The notes under the pieces are model-generated. The model was not told the origin of the DNA. It did not search any database and saw nothing but the letters and a program-made list of their open reading frames with translations. The position numbers and the translations under genes are program-made. Positions 18,762-26,853 of a DNA stretch of 64,000 nucleotides are shown piece by piece. The stretch is from Bacteroidales bacterium UBA5281 (GTDB lineage: Bacteria > Bacteroidota > Bacteroidia > Bacteroidales > Lentimicrobiaceae): the NCBI GenBank assembly GCA_002410555.1, contig DHSR01000033.1:880-64879 (forward strand), written 5' to 3'. Every line of letters begins with the position of its first letter. Position 1 is the stretch's first letter.

Positions 18762-18792
18762 TTGCAAATACAGACAAATATGCCTAAATTTG
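18762..18792 (+). promoter_or_regulatory. promoter of tRNA-Arg
   Basis: TTG at 18762-18764, 20-nt spacer, then TAAATTTG at 18785-18792: a near-ideal Bacteroidota -33/-7 promoter, ending 22 nt before the tRNA. Confidence 0.65.
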
Positions 18793-18814
18793 CACTGCAA
18801 TTTAAGCGAAATAT

Positions 18815-18886
18815 GGCTCCGTAGTTCAACGGATAGAACGGAAGTTTCCTAAACTTTAAATACAGGTTCGATTCCTGTCGGGGCTA
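18815..18886 (+). tRNA. tRNA-Arg (anticodon CCT)
   Basis: 72-nt cloverleaf. Acceptor arms GGCTCCG and CGGGGCT pair with one G-T at each of two positions; D arm GTTC..GAAC; anticodon stem GAAGT/ACTTT with loop TTCCTAA, giving anticodon CCT (codon AGG); T arm ACAGG-TTCGATT-CCTGT. Discriminator A, no encoded CCA. Followed directly by a terminator. Confidence 0.93.
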
Positions 18887-18890
18887 CTGA

Positions 18891-18924
18891 AAACGTCTGA
18901 CGCTGATGTCAGGCGTTTTTTTAT
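18891..18924 (+). terminator. terminator of tRNA-Arg
   Basis: AACGTCTGAC / GTCAGGCGTT arms around GCTGAT, followed by seven or more T residues. Confidence 0.85.
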
Positions 18925-18945
18925 ATATAATCTTCATCTTTACAA

Positions 18946-19036
18946 CGTAGTTCAACGGATAGTCTTGTCGTGGGTGACGAGAAAATACAACCTCCCCGTC
19001 AGAAATAAGACGGGCCTGGATTCCTGTCGGGGGTAC
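18946..19036 (+). pseudogene. decayed tandem copy of tRNA-Arg
   Basis: CGTAGTTCAACGGATAG at 18946-18962 repeats positions 6-22 of the tRNA, and GGATTCCTGTCGGGGGTACTG at 19018-19038 repeats its T arm and 3' end almost exactly. The middle (18963-19017) shows no cloverleaf; instead it holds a hairpin CCCGTC..GACGGG at about 18995-19014. The 3' side also copies the terminator. It reads as a dead tandem duplicate rather than a functional tRNA. Confidence 0.7.
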
Positions 19037-19045
19037 TGAAAACGT

Positions 19046-19077
19046 ACGCCTGGTGGAATAGTCAGGCGTTTTTTTTA
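19046..19077 (+). terminator. terminator of the decayed tRNA copy
   Basis: ACGCCTG (19046-19052) pairs with CAGGCGT (19063-19069), followed by eight T residues; homologous to the terminator at 18891. No gene is seen from here to 19268. Confidence 0.7.
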
Positions 19078-19268
19078 CACAAATTTCCCATTTTTATGCC
19101 GGTCTCTCAGATATATTTCAGCAATTGAATTCTTTCATTTGTCGGGATTTGTTGTCCGTGTGTATTCCATTGTGGGGGCATTATGTTTTACCAGCGTTGA
19201 AGTAAGGTCGTAACCGACATTCTAATCCGGTAATTTACTTAACTCCTTGGTTGATCAGGGTAAAATCT

Positions 19269-19805
19269 TCATTCATCTTTCAGGTAAAACCTCCAGCTAT
19301 AGCTGAGGTTCTTTTCCAGCTTGTCGGTTCCGGTCATGGGGATTACCCGGGGGGCTGAAGCTATTACCCGGTAAATTCCAGGGTGTACACTTACAGCACG
19401 GGTTTCGCCTGCAGTAAAAGTAAAAACCAGCTTGTTCAGCTTTAGCGTGAGCACTTTAGAAGTACTGTTCGTAATAGTAAGCACCGGGTTTTCGTCTGTA
19501 ATATGTCCGGTGGAAGAGAAAATGCCGCCGGGAGGTGTATATACCGCTTCTTCTGTTTTTGCATAATTACGGTGAACATATCCCTCCGTTCCACTTTCAA
19601 TATCAATTACATTCAGGAATTCATTTTCCGCCTGCTGAGATATAATAAAGATCTTCGTGCCTGCATTGAGTGTCAGCAGAATATTGAATTCCTTCCCGGG
19701 CCCTTCGCGCAGGTTAACACTCCTGCTTACAAAACCCAGGTACGACTGGCCGTGCAAAGCCGAAAATACAACAAACGATACTAAGACCAGCAGCAGCTTT
19801 TTCAT
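19269..19805 (-). CDS. secreted bacterial SH3-domain protein
   Basis: 178 residues with signal peptide (MKKLLLVLVSFVVFSALHGQ). Residues 20-85 form an SH3b (SH3_3-type) domain: SRSVNLREGPGKEFNILLTL and GTEGYVHRNYA are the typical first and last parts. The C-terminal ~90 residues form a beta domain with VLTLKLNKLVFTFTAGETR. SH3b domains usually bind cell wall peptides or ligands in the periplasm. Monocistronic; role unknown. Confidence 0.8.
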   Translation of the reverse strand: MKKLLLVLVSFVVFSALHGQSYLGFVSRSVNLREGPGKEFNILLTLNAGTKIFIISQQAENEFLNVIDIESGTEGYVHRNYAKTEEAVYTPPGGIFSSTGHITDENPVLTITNSTSKVLTLKLNKLVFTFTAGETRAVSVHPGIYRVIASAPRVIPMTGTDKLEKNLSYSWRFYLKDE

Positions 19806-19853
19806 ACATTCTCCATTTATTAATTGATCCTTTCGGGGATGTAGCCCGCTTTT

Positions 19854-20336
19854 CTAAAACCCCGCGAACATTTGCTGCGCATAGCCTTCATACTCCTCAA
19901 TGCTCTCCTTCGTTAACTGAAACGAACGCACACTGCTCAGGCGGTAATGGGTTTCAGCTGTAATTACATCACCGGCAAACAGCCGTTTGAAGTGCATGCA
20001 TTGTATCTTATGCGGCGAAACGATGACAAACCAGGCATTTTTGTATGGGTAGTCCTTAAACTTATCATCAAACCTAAAGCAGCCATTGGCCCTGAATTTC
20101 ACTTCCATGTAAAACAGCTCCCCGCTTTTGGCATTCTGTACCACAAAATCGGGCATAAACCGCAATGCCCTGCTGGTGGTGTGGTTGTCATTTCGTATTT
20201 CACGGCTCAGGAACGGCTGTATCCGCTCCAGACCATAGTTAAACACATTGTAGCCGTTGTTTACAAACAGATCCTGAACCAGGTGCTCTGCCAGGCGGCC
20301 TTTGAGGGAGTTGAGGTGGAAGGGGGTGGTTACCAT
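19854..20336 (-). CDS. PD-(D/E)XK nuclease-like protein
   Basis: 160 residues, no signal peptide. Conserved nuclease-like core: an N-terminal Glu in KGRLAEHLVQDLF, then RFMPDFVV (Asp at about 75) and YMEVKFR (E-x-K at about 88-90), which is the D...ExK active site pattern of the PD-(D/E)XK fold. Such small proteins occur as stand-alone nucleases or as parts of mobile/defence loci. It opens the accessory region, 49 bp away from the SH3 gene. Target unknown. Confidence 0.65.
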   Translation of the reverse strand: MVTTPFHLNSLKGRLAEHLVQDLFVNNGYNVFNYGLERIQPFLSREIRNDNHTTSRALRFMPDFVVQNAKSGELFYMEVKFRANGCFRFDDKFKDYPYKNAWFVIVSPHKIQCMHFKRLFAGDVITAETHYRLSSVRSFQLTKESIEEYEGYAQQMFAGF

Positions 20337-20390
20337 TACAATCTTCTTATATGTAATTTACTTCTTTCGGTTTTATTAAAGTGAATGAAT

Positions 20391-21083
20391 CTATCTTACA
20401 GGTACCCTCACCGTTTTAAATTCACCTTGGGTAGGTAAAACCCAATCAGATATCCAGGCTTCACAGTTATTTGACACTATGCAATCAGGGTCAAATACAT
20501 TAAAACCAGCCGTTAAAGTACGCCAGTAATCCATCCCAAATTGAAGTGCTGTTTTACCTGTTATTTTTACTTTTGCTTCAATTATATACTGAGCACCAGT
20601 TTTATATAATAGCTTCGGGGTCCACCAATGAATTATACTATCTGGTGTCTGAGCAACATCTATAGTGAGCAAACCATTATAAGCACTCATATTTTTAACC
20701 TGGCTATGAAAATCATGACACGATGTGTCAAACCAACTTGGGAACCTGCAATAAAGCCCAGCCTCGTCAATACTAAATTTTTTAACATAAGAGTAATCAT
20801 AATTTTCAAAGTAAATTTCTGATTCCTTATCATTAAGCACTTCAATAATTTTCCAATAATCAATTTCAATCACAGCTGTATCAGACAAGGATTGATTTAC
20901 CTCTAATGTTGCAACCTGCGCCCAGAGTGCAATTGCAGCAAACCCATTTACAGGTGTATCACGACGTATTGTCTGATTTTTCCATATTGCACCTTCCGGT
21001 ATGGATGATTCATCAGTTGTTTCATCGGATTTGATACATGATGTTAACATAGCAATTATCAACAGGTAAATAAATTGTTTCAT
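20391..21083 (-). CDS. lipoprotein, function unknown
   Basis: 230 residues, lipobox LTSC (Cys about 16) then IKSDETTDE. The mature part has alternating beta strands, two Cys pairs (GLYCRFPSWFDTSCHDF, DCIVSNNCEAW) that could be disulphides, and a probable jelly-roll fold. I do not recognise a family. Base composition is more AT-rich than the core genes. Confidence 0.7.
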   Translation of the reverse strand: MKQFIYLLIIAMLTSCIKSDETTDESSIPEGAIWKNQTIRRDTPVNGFAAIALWAQVATLEVNQSLSDTAVIEIDYWKIIEVLNDKESEIYFENYDYSYVKKFSIDEAGLYCRFPSWFDTSCHDFHSQVKNMSAYNGLLTIDVAQTPDSIIHWWTPKLLYKTGAQYIIEAKVKITGKTALQFGMDYWRTLTAGFNVFDPDCIVSNNCEAWISDWVLPTQGEFKTVRVPVR

Positions 21084-21120
21084 GTTATTGATTATTATAG
21101 GGTGGGAGTTTAATTGCCAT

Positions 21121-21616
21121 TTAAACAGAATTTAAAACTTTTTTAACCCTTGTAAAATACTCAGGCTGTTTATTGGAATTGTATCTGGGATGCCTGTACA
21201 AGGCAATTAAAGGTCTGTCAAGAAGGTTCTTTTCTGCCGGAATCATAACATTCTCCGTTTGGTAAAGCGCTGATGCTGAAAGTAATTTTTCTCCCCGGGT
21301 TTATCAGTACTTTATAGAGTCGCTCTTTAGTAAACATCCGATAAAAAGCCATCCCATTCCTCTCTTGCTCTTGAAGCTTCCCAAAACCACCGTGAAAACT
21401 TAATGTCACTTTTTGTGATTTCAAGTTTTGCCATTCAGCGGCTGTAAGTTGAAATATAAAATCGTCTGGAAAGCGGTCTGAATTTCTTTTTACCGCCTGG
21501 TTTAATGCTCGTGTTTCAACGGGGTTCATTTGGACCAAATCGTTATCGAGCATTATCTGAACGTCTCGTATTGCGTATATTTTACTTCCGATTTGCTGTT
21601 GTGTAATTAGCTCCAT
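21121..21616 (-). pseudogene. ORF6N-domain protein, truncated and frameshifted
   Basis: The open frame 21218-21616 (132 codons) has an ORF6N DNA-binding domain at its start (SKIYAIRDVQIMLDNDL, then NQAVKRNSDRFPDDFIFQLT), found in phage and type I restriction neighbourhoods. At about residue 109 the frame leaves the family and ends soon. In the +1 frame the sequence continues as GEKLLSASALYQTENVMIP to a stop at 21121-21123, so a frameshift at about 21285-21300 is likely. The ATG overlaps the end of the hsdM remnant (ATGGAGCTAA). Confidence 0.6.
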
Positions 21617-21783
21617 ACAAATCCCATTTTTTGAAGATGAGCATTTACTTTGGTTTCAAATTCGGCTACATCGTCGGTTTATTTTGGCAGTGGTTTTTCG
21701 TAACGTTCAGCCTATTCTTTTATGCATTGGGTAAGTTGTTGGCTGATGTACTCCATTTCGGTTTTTACATTGCGCTCTTTCAT
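21607..21783 (-). pseudogene. remnant of type I restriction methyltransferase C-terminus
   Basis: Translation from the ATG at 21783 gives MKERNVKTEMEYISQQLTQC, then two in-frame stops (TAG, TAA) interrupting a continuous similarity AERYEKPLP...AEFETKVNAHLQKMGFVW, ending at TAA 21607. The pattern 'RYEKPLPxx..E..VxxHLxxMGF' is characteristic of the tail of HsdM-type methylases. Only the last ~60 codons are left. It overlaps the ORF6N start by design, as in intact type I loci. Confidence 0.55.
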
Positions 21784-22102
21784 GATTGTTCCTTTTTAAT
21801 GATGAATAACGCATATAAATAAGCAACACCGCGCATAAATCCTACTTGTATTTAGCGCTAAAATTTCCCATTACTCTAGTAAAAACCCATGCTAAGATAA
21901 CAAGTTTTCAAATATCCAATCCCGAAGAATCAAAAAAAATCGCATCCACCTGCGCTTATATATCTTCCTATTTCCCGATTAGAGCTATTTCTCTCTTCTT
22001 GTAACTCATGGGTATTTGTTTTCCCTCTTTTCATGGGATAGACTTTTGGGGAAATCCTGTATTCCCTAAATTCATCAATGGCTTTGTTGTAGTGAATTGA
22101 CC
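21784..22102. other. gap with possible coding remnant
   Basis: No intact gene. On the minus strand, from about 22090 to a stop at 21930-21932, one frame reads sensibly (AIDEFREYRISPKVYPMKRG and on) for about 55 codons but has no start codon; it may be a further fragment of a lost gene, possibly of the restriction locus. I do not recognise it. Confidence 0.3.
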
Positions 22103-22543
22103 TTAATTCAACTCAATCACCACATCCTCGCGGATGGTTTCGGTAACATTAATGGTGGGCAGGAAAAAGCGGTTGAAAGGGGTATTCTCGGTTTTTGCAT
22201 GTAAAATGCCCCGCGTAGTGCCAATTACCAGCACAGCCATATGGCACATAAAACCCTGTGGAACGGTCAGACTGTTTGCTTCTTCATTATAAAAGCCGGT
22301 CCAGGCTTTCTCCTCAACAGTGAAATGGCCGGCAGCTTCAACGATCAGAAATGGGGTGTCATCCTGCTCAAACCTGAAATTGGCATGCAGCACAATGATT
22401 TTATGGTCTGCATTTGCACCAAATTTGAGTTGAGTAGTCAGGTTAATGTCTTTGCCTTCAGTAAAGGCATCTTCAATAATGGCAAATTGCTCAGTGGAGA
22501 TGCGGCGCAGGGCAAAAGATACTTTTGTATTTGAAGGTTCCAT
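22103..22543 (-). CDS. SecB-like chaperone of a toxin-antitoxin-chaperone operon
   Basis: 146 residues. The sequence has the SecB-like beta pattern FRFEQDDTPFLIVEAAGHFTVEE-type (split here: strand FRFEQDDTPFLIVEAAGHF at 57-75) and a hydrophobic 120-146 end. I know related small proteins in Bacteroidota as 'protein-export chaperone SecB'. It is the third gene of an operon: its ATG overlaps the stop of the HTH gene (TGATG at 22541-22545), so translation is coupled. This is the gene order of TAC systems, in which a SecB-like chaperone folds and protects the antitoxin. A second, truncated copy of its C-terminal half is at 26854-27105. Confidence 0.6.
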   Translation of the reverse strand: MEPSNTKVSFALRRISTEQFAIIEDAFTEGKDINLTTQLKFGANADHKIIVLHANFRFEQDDTPFLIVEAAGHFTVEEKAWTGFYNEEANSLTVPQGFMCHMAVLVIGTTRGILHAKTENTPFNRFFLPTINVTETIREDVVIELN

Positions 22544-22989
22544 CAGGCGACGCAGTTTTTGGATGTTACATAGTTGATTTCTGATTCCCCGACAAAACTG
22601 GTTTTCTGCTGCAGGCTTTCTGCTATGCGGTAGCTATACACACCCTTAAAAGCTGATTGCACCGGTACGTATTGTGCAGTTGTCTGAAAAACAGATGTGT
22701 CAATCAGTTTTATTTGCAGTGCTTTTTCAATTCTGCAGATACTTTCAATGGTAAAGTTTTCTTTGCCTTTCAGGATTTTACTCACATGCTGGGGCGAAAA
22801 CTCAAGCAATGCAGCCAGGTCTTTCTGCGTCATGTTTTTTGAACGCAGGTAACCAAGGATTTTAATGGCAATATCTTGTGAAACCCTGAGCCAGTATTCG
22901 TTTTTCTGGCGCCATTCGGCAGCTTTTAACCATGAATCATCCTTTTTTGACTCATTGATAAGTCGTTTGCTTATTTTGTTAATGTCCAT
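22543..22989 (-). CDS. XRE-family antitoxin (HigA-like) with C-terminal extension
   Basis: 148 residues. Residues about 45-95 are a classical XRE helix-turn-helix: KNMTQKDLAALLEFSPQHVS, then KILKGKENFTIESICRIEKAL. The N-terminal ~40 residues are unusual for HigA, with an acidic/Trp segment SWLKAAEWRQKNEYW. The C-terminal ~50 residues (SVFQTTAQYVPVQSAF onwards) are a low-structure tail, where TAC antitoxins carry their chaperone-addiction sequence. It follows the toxin-like gene by 11 bp and overlaps the chaperone. The HTH is expected to bind DNA upstream of 23555 as autorepressor. Confidence 0.75.
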   Translation of the reverse strand: MDINKISKRLINESKKDDSWLKAAEWRQKNEYWLRVSQDIAIKILGYLRSKNMTQKDLAALLEFSPQHVSKILKGKENFTIESICRIEKALQIKLIDTSVFQTTAQYVPVQSAFKGVYSYRIAESLQQKTSFVGESEINYVTSKNCVA

Positions 22990-23000
22990 AATCTTAGTTT

Positions 23001-23555
23001 TTAAAACATCTCCATAAAATCCAACGCTGATTCATCTTCTCCGGTAAGATATTTATGGGCTATTTTCAGCTTTTCCAGTTCAAGCAGCAAATGAGCCCTG
23101 TGGTTCATATCCTCAGTCAGTTTAATAGCACCACCGGTAACAAGATACAGGTTGGGTTTAAGTCTGATGGCATAGACCCGGAGCCAGCTTTTGTGCAATA
23201 ATCCTTTGGCTTTACTTTTCTCAAATTCTTCGAGTTTTGTGGGTTTGTTGAACAAGGGTTTAAATAAATCAGACAGATTTTCAGATTTGCTTAATTTGCC
23301 TTGTTCTGCCAGATATTTGATTTTTAGTTCAAGTTCAGCGGCATCGCGAATGGTTTTTTTGATGGCTTCACTTATGCTCATTCCTTGCCAGAATTCCTGC
23401 TGCAGGTCTGCCAGATGCTCAGTAAAGAAGGAATCCAGGTATAAAGGATTGTTCCAATCCTCGAAAAGCCGCTCAAATTCCGACATTTTACTGCCCTTGT
23501 AACCGATAGCATACAGACTTCCTTTTACGACTTCAAAAGTACCTATTATTTTCAT
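23001..23555 (-). CDS. probable toxin of the HTH/SecB operon, 184 aa
   Basis: 184 residues, no signal peptide or membrane segment. The C-terminal half has the conserved stretch SWLRVYAIRLKPNLYLVTGG followed by AIKLT, a beta-sheet pattern like RelE/HigB toxins; the N-terminal half is alpha-helical (DLQQEFWQGMSISEAIKKT). I recognise homologues in Bacteroidota next to HTH genes but do not know a formal name. By position (first gene, 11 bp before the antitoxin) it is the candidate toxin of the TAC operon, longer than the usual ~100-residue HigB. Toxin activity is an inference. Confidence 0.55.
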   Translation of the reverse strand: MKIIGTFEVVKGSLYAIGYKGSKMSEFERLFEDWNNPLYLDSFFTEHLADLQQEFWQGMSISEAIKKTIRDAAELELKIKYLAEQGKLSKSENLSDLFKPLFNKPTKLEEFEKSKAKGLLHKSWLRVYAIRLKPNLYLVTGGAIKLTEDMNHRAHLLLELEKLKIAHKYLTGEDESALDFMEMF

Positions 23556-23755
23556 TAAATCAACCTATAGGTTTATTTATTTGTAACTATCAGACAATCG
23601 GTTCATCGGGACTCCGTTATAATCATTGCGATGGTTTGTGAATTCACATCCATGCAGCTTACTCAAAAACCTCAGCGACTTCTTGAATAATGGTTAAAAT
23701 ATTTATCGGTCAATGCTTAATAATTCTATTGCATTGGCCCTTCATGCCAAAGAAC

Positions 23756-25687
23756 TTACATATAAACCCCATTCAGTATTTCGGTAGTAATGTATTGTTT
23801 AAAATCCTTTACGGAGGTAAAGCATCTGAACCCAGCGGCATTGGCTATTGAAATAGTTTCATTACTCTCGTTCAGCAATACAGCAACAGGTTGACTAAGT
23901 TCTTCCTGGATACCGTTGGGCCATGCAAGATCAAATATTGCCCTTTGCTGACCGGTTTCAGGGTCGGAAAAATCGTAAAGTAAAATGCCATCAGGAAGTT
24001 TGTAGGATGATATCCATTCAATTAAGGCTTCTATTTCAAGTTCCTCTGCTTCTGTAGCAATTCCGCCGTTTATCATTTGTGTAGGAGCAGGAGACGGTCC
24101 TTCAAGCCATTGTCCTTCGCCGTGCAGCAATTCGGCCATCCGTTTGTTGGTTTCTTCAGCCAGCAATGCTTGTCTTGCTTTGAGAAAATCAAGGTAATTC
24201 TCAATTTTCCATAGATTCTTATCCATGGGTATCCATTGCGAAGCCAATGCCCCGGGGTGTCTTGATTCAATTTCTTCGAAATATACTTCAGGGTAACTGG
24301 CGCTGATGTTGAGGTTTGTTTCTTTGGTCAGGAAACAAAAATTACCCAGGGCATTTACCTGCGATCGGGAATATTGTTTATCGTAAAGTCGTGCTTTCGG
24401 AAAAATATGATGCACCTCAAGTTTGCTCATTTTGCCCAGCAAATTCGCTCTTAAAGGAATGCCGGTTCCCCAGTCCTGAGCTTCACCCATGCGGGTAAGC
24501 ATATAAAGCACAGGGTAAAAGCGAGCTCCCAGGCTCCAACCTGTAAAATGACCGGCTTCAACACGCAAACCACCATGCCATAACCTGAGTTGTTCAATAA
24601 GGTTGTCGATATTGTTATTAGAGGCTTCGAGGGCATTCAAATCCTTGTCGATAAATGATTCGGTAGACCCCGAAAAACGTCCCCACATACCGGCTTGAGC
24701 ATACCAGAACAAAAGTTTATCCCTGTTTTTTTCATTAAATCCTCCATTCAGATTTTCGAGATATCTGACCATGACCGGTATCGCATATCTTCCGAAAAGT
24801 ACCTGATCATGATCAAGCCCCAATCTGCCACTGATTAAATTCAGGCTGGTATCGATATGTCTGTTTGCTTTTTTGAGGGCTTCACTGATTTCAGCGGCAT
24901 TTTTATTGTGCAGGTATTGAAACTTTGCTTCACCGGTTAGAACGGTGTTGACCGACCGGAGTAACCAATCGAGATTGAAATTATACTGGGCAGTGCTCCA
25001 TTCTTTCAATTTGGTTTTCATTGTTTCCCGTGCTTCAGGCCATTCAGCACAAATTTTTGCCAATGCCAGGTCTCCTTTTGAGAGTTTGGTGCCGCCGCTA
25101 TTTACCTTGTTGAATATATCTACAACAACGTCAATTGTCTTATCCTCTCCGGTAACTTCTTCCACATTTATCTGCACTTCAAGTATGCTCAGCAAGTTTG
25201 ATAACCGGGAAATATATTTTCCATATTCAGGAAGGCTGATCAGCCTTTGTGAAAATTTTCCTATGCCTGCAAACCCGCTGACCATGAGTTCGGTTACATT
25301 CACCCATAGAGGATCGTCCTGCATTTTCAGCGGAGAGTAAAACATAAACTGTTCACTCTCCAGATTAAAGTAAAGTCCGGTAAATGACAAGACGTTGCCA
25401 TCAAAAAATTTGGGCGGTTTACCTCTAACAACGCCATAGATGGATGTCATGCGCTGCTGGCCGTCTAATAGTAGTTTTATAACTCCTGATGCAATGTCTC
25501 CATTGCCACGATATACTGCTGTTTTTGATTCTGTAGCCCAGATAAGCAATCCTCCGACGGGGTGTTTCCGGTAAAGAGAGTCAAACAATCCCCTTACCTG
25601 GTCTCTATTCCAGACATAACCTCGTTGAAATTCAGGCAATGCCATGTGGCCATTGTCAATGTAATCCAAAAGAGTTGAAATTTTCAT
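23756..25687 (-). CDS. DUF262/GmrSD-like protein with C-terminal HNH-type motif
   Basis: 643 residues. The N-terminal DUF262 domain has LPEFQRGYVW (residues 17-26) and LLLDGQQRMTSIYG (about 88-101), the active-site-like ParB-fold motif of GmrS subunits, which use NTP to cut modified DNA. From about 420, LEVHHIFPKARLY followed by NALGNFCFLT..TNLNIS is the HNH/DUF1524 (GmrD-like) nuclease pattern; H426 and H427 are visible. A ~100-residue C-terminal domain of unknown role follows. Possible function: modification-dependent restriction. Placed 31 bp after the GIY-YIG gene, so the two are probably one operon. Confidence 0.8.
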   Translation of the reverse strand: MKISTLLDYIDNGHMALPEFQRGYVWNRDQVRGLFDSLYRKHPVGGLLIWATESKTAVYRGNGDIASGVIKLLLDGQQRMTSIYGVVRGKPPKFFDGNVLSFTGLYFNLESEQFMFYSPLKMQDDPLWVNVTELMVSGFAGIGKFSQRLISLPEYGKYISRLSNLLSILEVQINVEEVTGEDKTIDVVVDIFNKVNSGGTKLSKGDLALAKICAEWPEARETMKTKLKEWSTAQYNFNLDWLLRSVNTVLTGEAKFQYLHNKNAAEISEALKKANRHIDTSLNLISGRLGLDHDQVLFGRYAIPVMVRYLENLNGGFNEKNRDKLLFWYAQAGMWGRFSGSTESFIDKDLNALEASNNNIDNLIEQLRLWHGGLRVEAGHFTGWSLGARFYPVLYMLTRMGEAQDWGTGIPLRANLLGKMSKLEVHHIFPKARLYDKQYSRSQVNALGNFCFLTKETNLNISASYPEVYFEEIESRHPGALASQWIPMDKNLWKIENYLDFLKARQALLAEETNKRMAELLHGEGQWLEGPSPAPTQMINGGIATEAEELEIEALIEWISSYKLPDGILLYDFSDPETGQQRAIFDLAWPNGIQEELSQPVAVLLNESNETISIANAAGFRCFTSVKDFKQYITTEILNGVYM

Positions 25688-25718
25688 TTCTTGACTATTT
25701 TTATTCTTTTACTTTTGT

Positions 25719-26545
25719 TTAACTATTCGCAATATTACGACATTCCTTTCTTAATTCCGCCAACTCCCTTAGCTTTGCAGGATTTTTATCCGTATTCAGC
25801 AAAGGTAGGGATTGAGAAATCAATTGGGTTTCGGCATTTCCGAAATCTCCATCAAACCTTACCCAGTTTACCAAAAGATTGGTATTTATCCATTGAATAA
25901 TTTTCTTTTTATCAGAAGGCGAAAAGGTGTAGTTGTTTTTATTGGCCATTTCCTTGAGGCTTCCTTTGGGCGGTCGGTAGCCGATAACGGCACCCATTCC
26001 CCTGAAAAACGAACCATGCCCCTCTGCCCTGAGTTCCTGGCCAAGCATCCTTTTCCGGAGTGAGCGGGTAGCAATGCCGATATAAAGAATGTTATGCCCG
26101 CGTGCAGCAAGTAAAGTGTTGAAAGGTGCTGGTAGATTTGAAGAGTCAGCAATCCGGATACAATATAAGCCTGGCTCATCGGGAACTTTTAGATCAATAG
26201 TACCGGCTGATTTGAAGTTTTTCTCGTTCATCAGCATTTTGAGGCACAGTTCAGCACTAATCGTGGTTGCCTTTTCCGGCGCACTTTCTCCGGTCAAGCG
26301 AATAGCATTGGATGGTACATAATCTTTATTGTCAGAAGTGCCGCCTCTTAGTGCAACCAATGAGCCTTGCCTGTCGAAATACTGGGGATAGTTCTTTGTG
26401 CGGCCATGAATCTGATAGGCAATTATCAGGATTTGTCTTTCTTTTCATACCATTTGTTTTTATTCAGGACATCCGCAATTTCACGGGTTGTCATTGAACG
26501 GCCTGCCTGCTGCAAAACCTTGATAATTGCTTCGTGAAGAATCAT
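25719..26545 (-). pseudogene. HARE-HTH + GIY-YIG nuclease, single-base frameshift
   Basis: The C-terminal part (213 codons, 25719-26360 and upstream in that frame) has a GIY-YIG nuclease: GLYCIRI, then NILYIGIATRSLRKRMLGQ. The N-terminus lies in another frame from the ATG at 26545: MILHEAIIKVLQQAGRSMTT, REIADVLNKNKWYEKKD, a typical HARE-HTH start. The match then continues in the shifted frame as AYQIHGRTKNYPQYFDRQGS. The length 827 nt is one base short of a whole codon number. Thus one base is missing between about 26427 and 26447, a pseudogenising change or a sequencing error. Confidence 0.7.
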
Positions 26546-26853
26546 AATCTATTTTCTTATATATGAACACCATTCAATCCTACTGTTGTTTTCTATTCGC
26601 CTCGCAAATTAATCAATATTTCAAATCCCTGCCCTGCAAAGGAAATAAATAATTCATGCTATGTTTTTTTAATTATTTAATAAATCACTTTTCAAAGTGA
26701 ATTAGGTTATTACCTAAAGAATATAGGCTACAAAAAAAAATCGGATGCGTAAAAAAATGACAAAAATGGTTAGAGTTTTTCCTTTCTTATTGATTCTGCA
26801 TTGAGTTCGATTTTACGTACTCAGGCAAACATTATGAGAATGATAACATCGGG
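26546..26853. other. gap without recognisable gene
   Basis: About 310 bp, AT-rich, with an A-run near 26733. Nothing coding seen. It separates the frameshifted nuclease gene from the truncated SecB copy. The promoter of the nuclease/DUF262 pair should lie in its left part. Confidence 0.5.

Noticed and set aside
18946..19036. Second functional tRNA
   Set aside because: D-arm and T-arm pieces are present but anticodon and acceptor arms do not form; treated as decayed copy.
21631..21822. 63-codon plus-strand frame of aromatic residues
   Set aside because: It is the antisense of the hsdM-tail remnant, whose minus-strand translation fits a known family.
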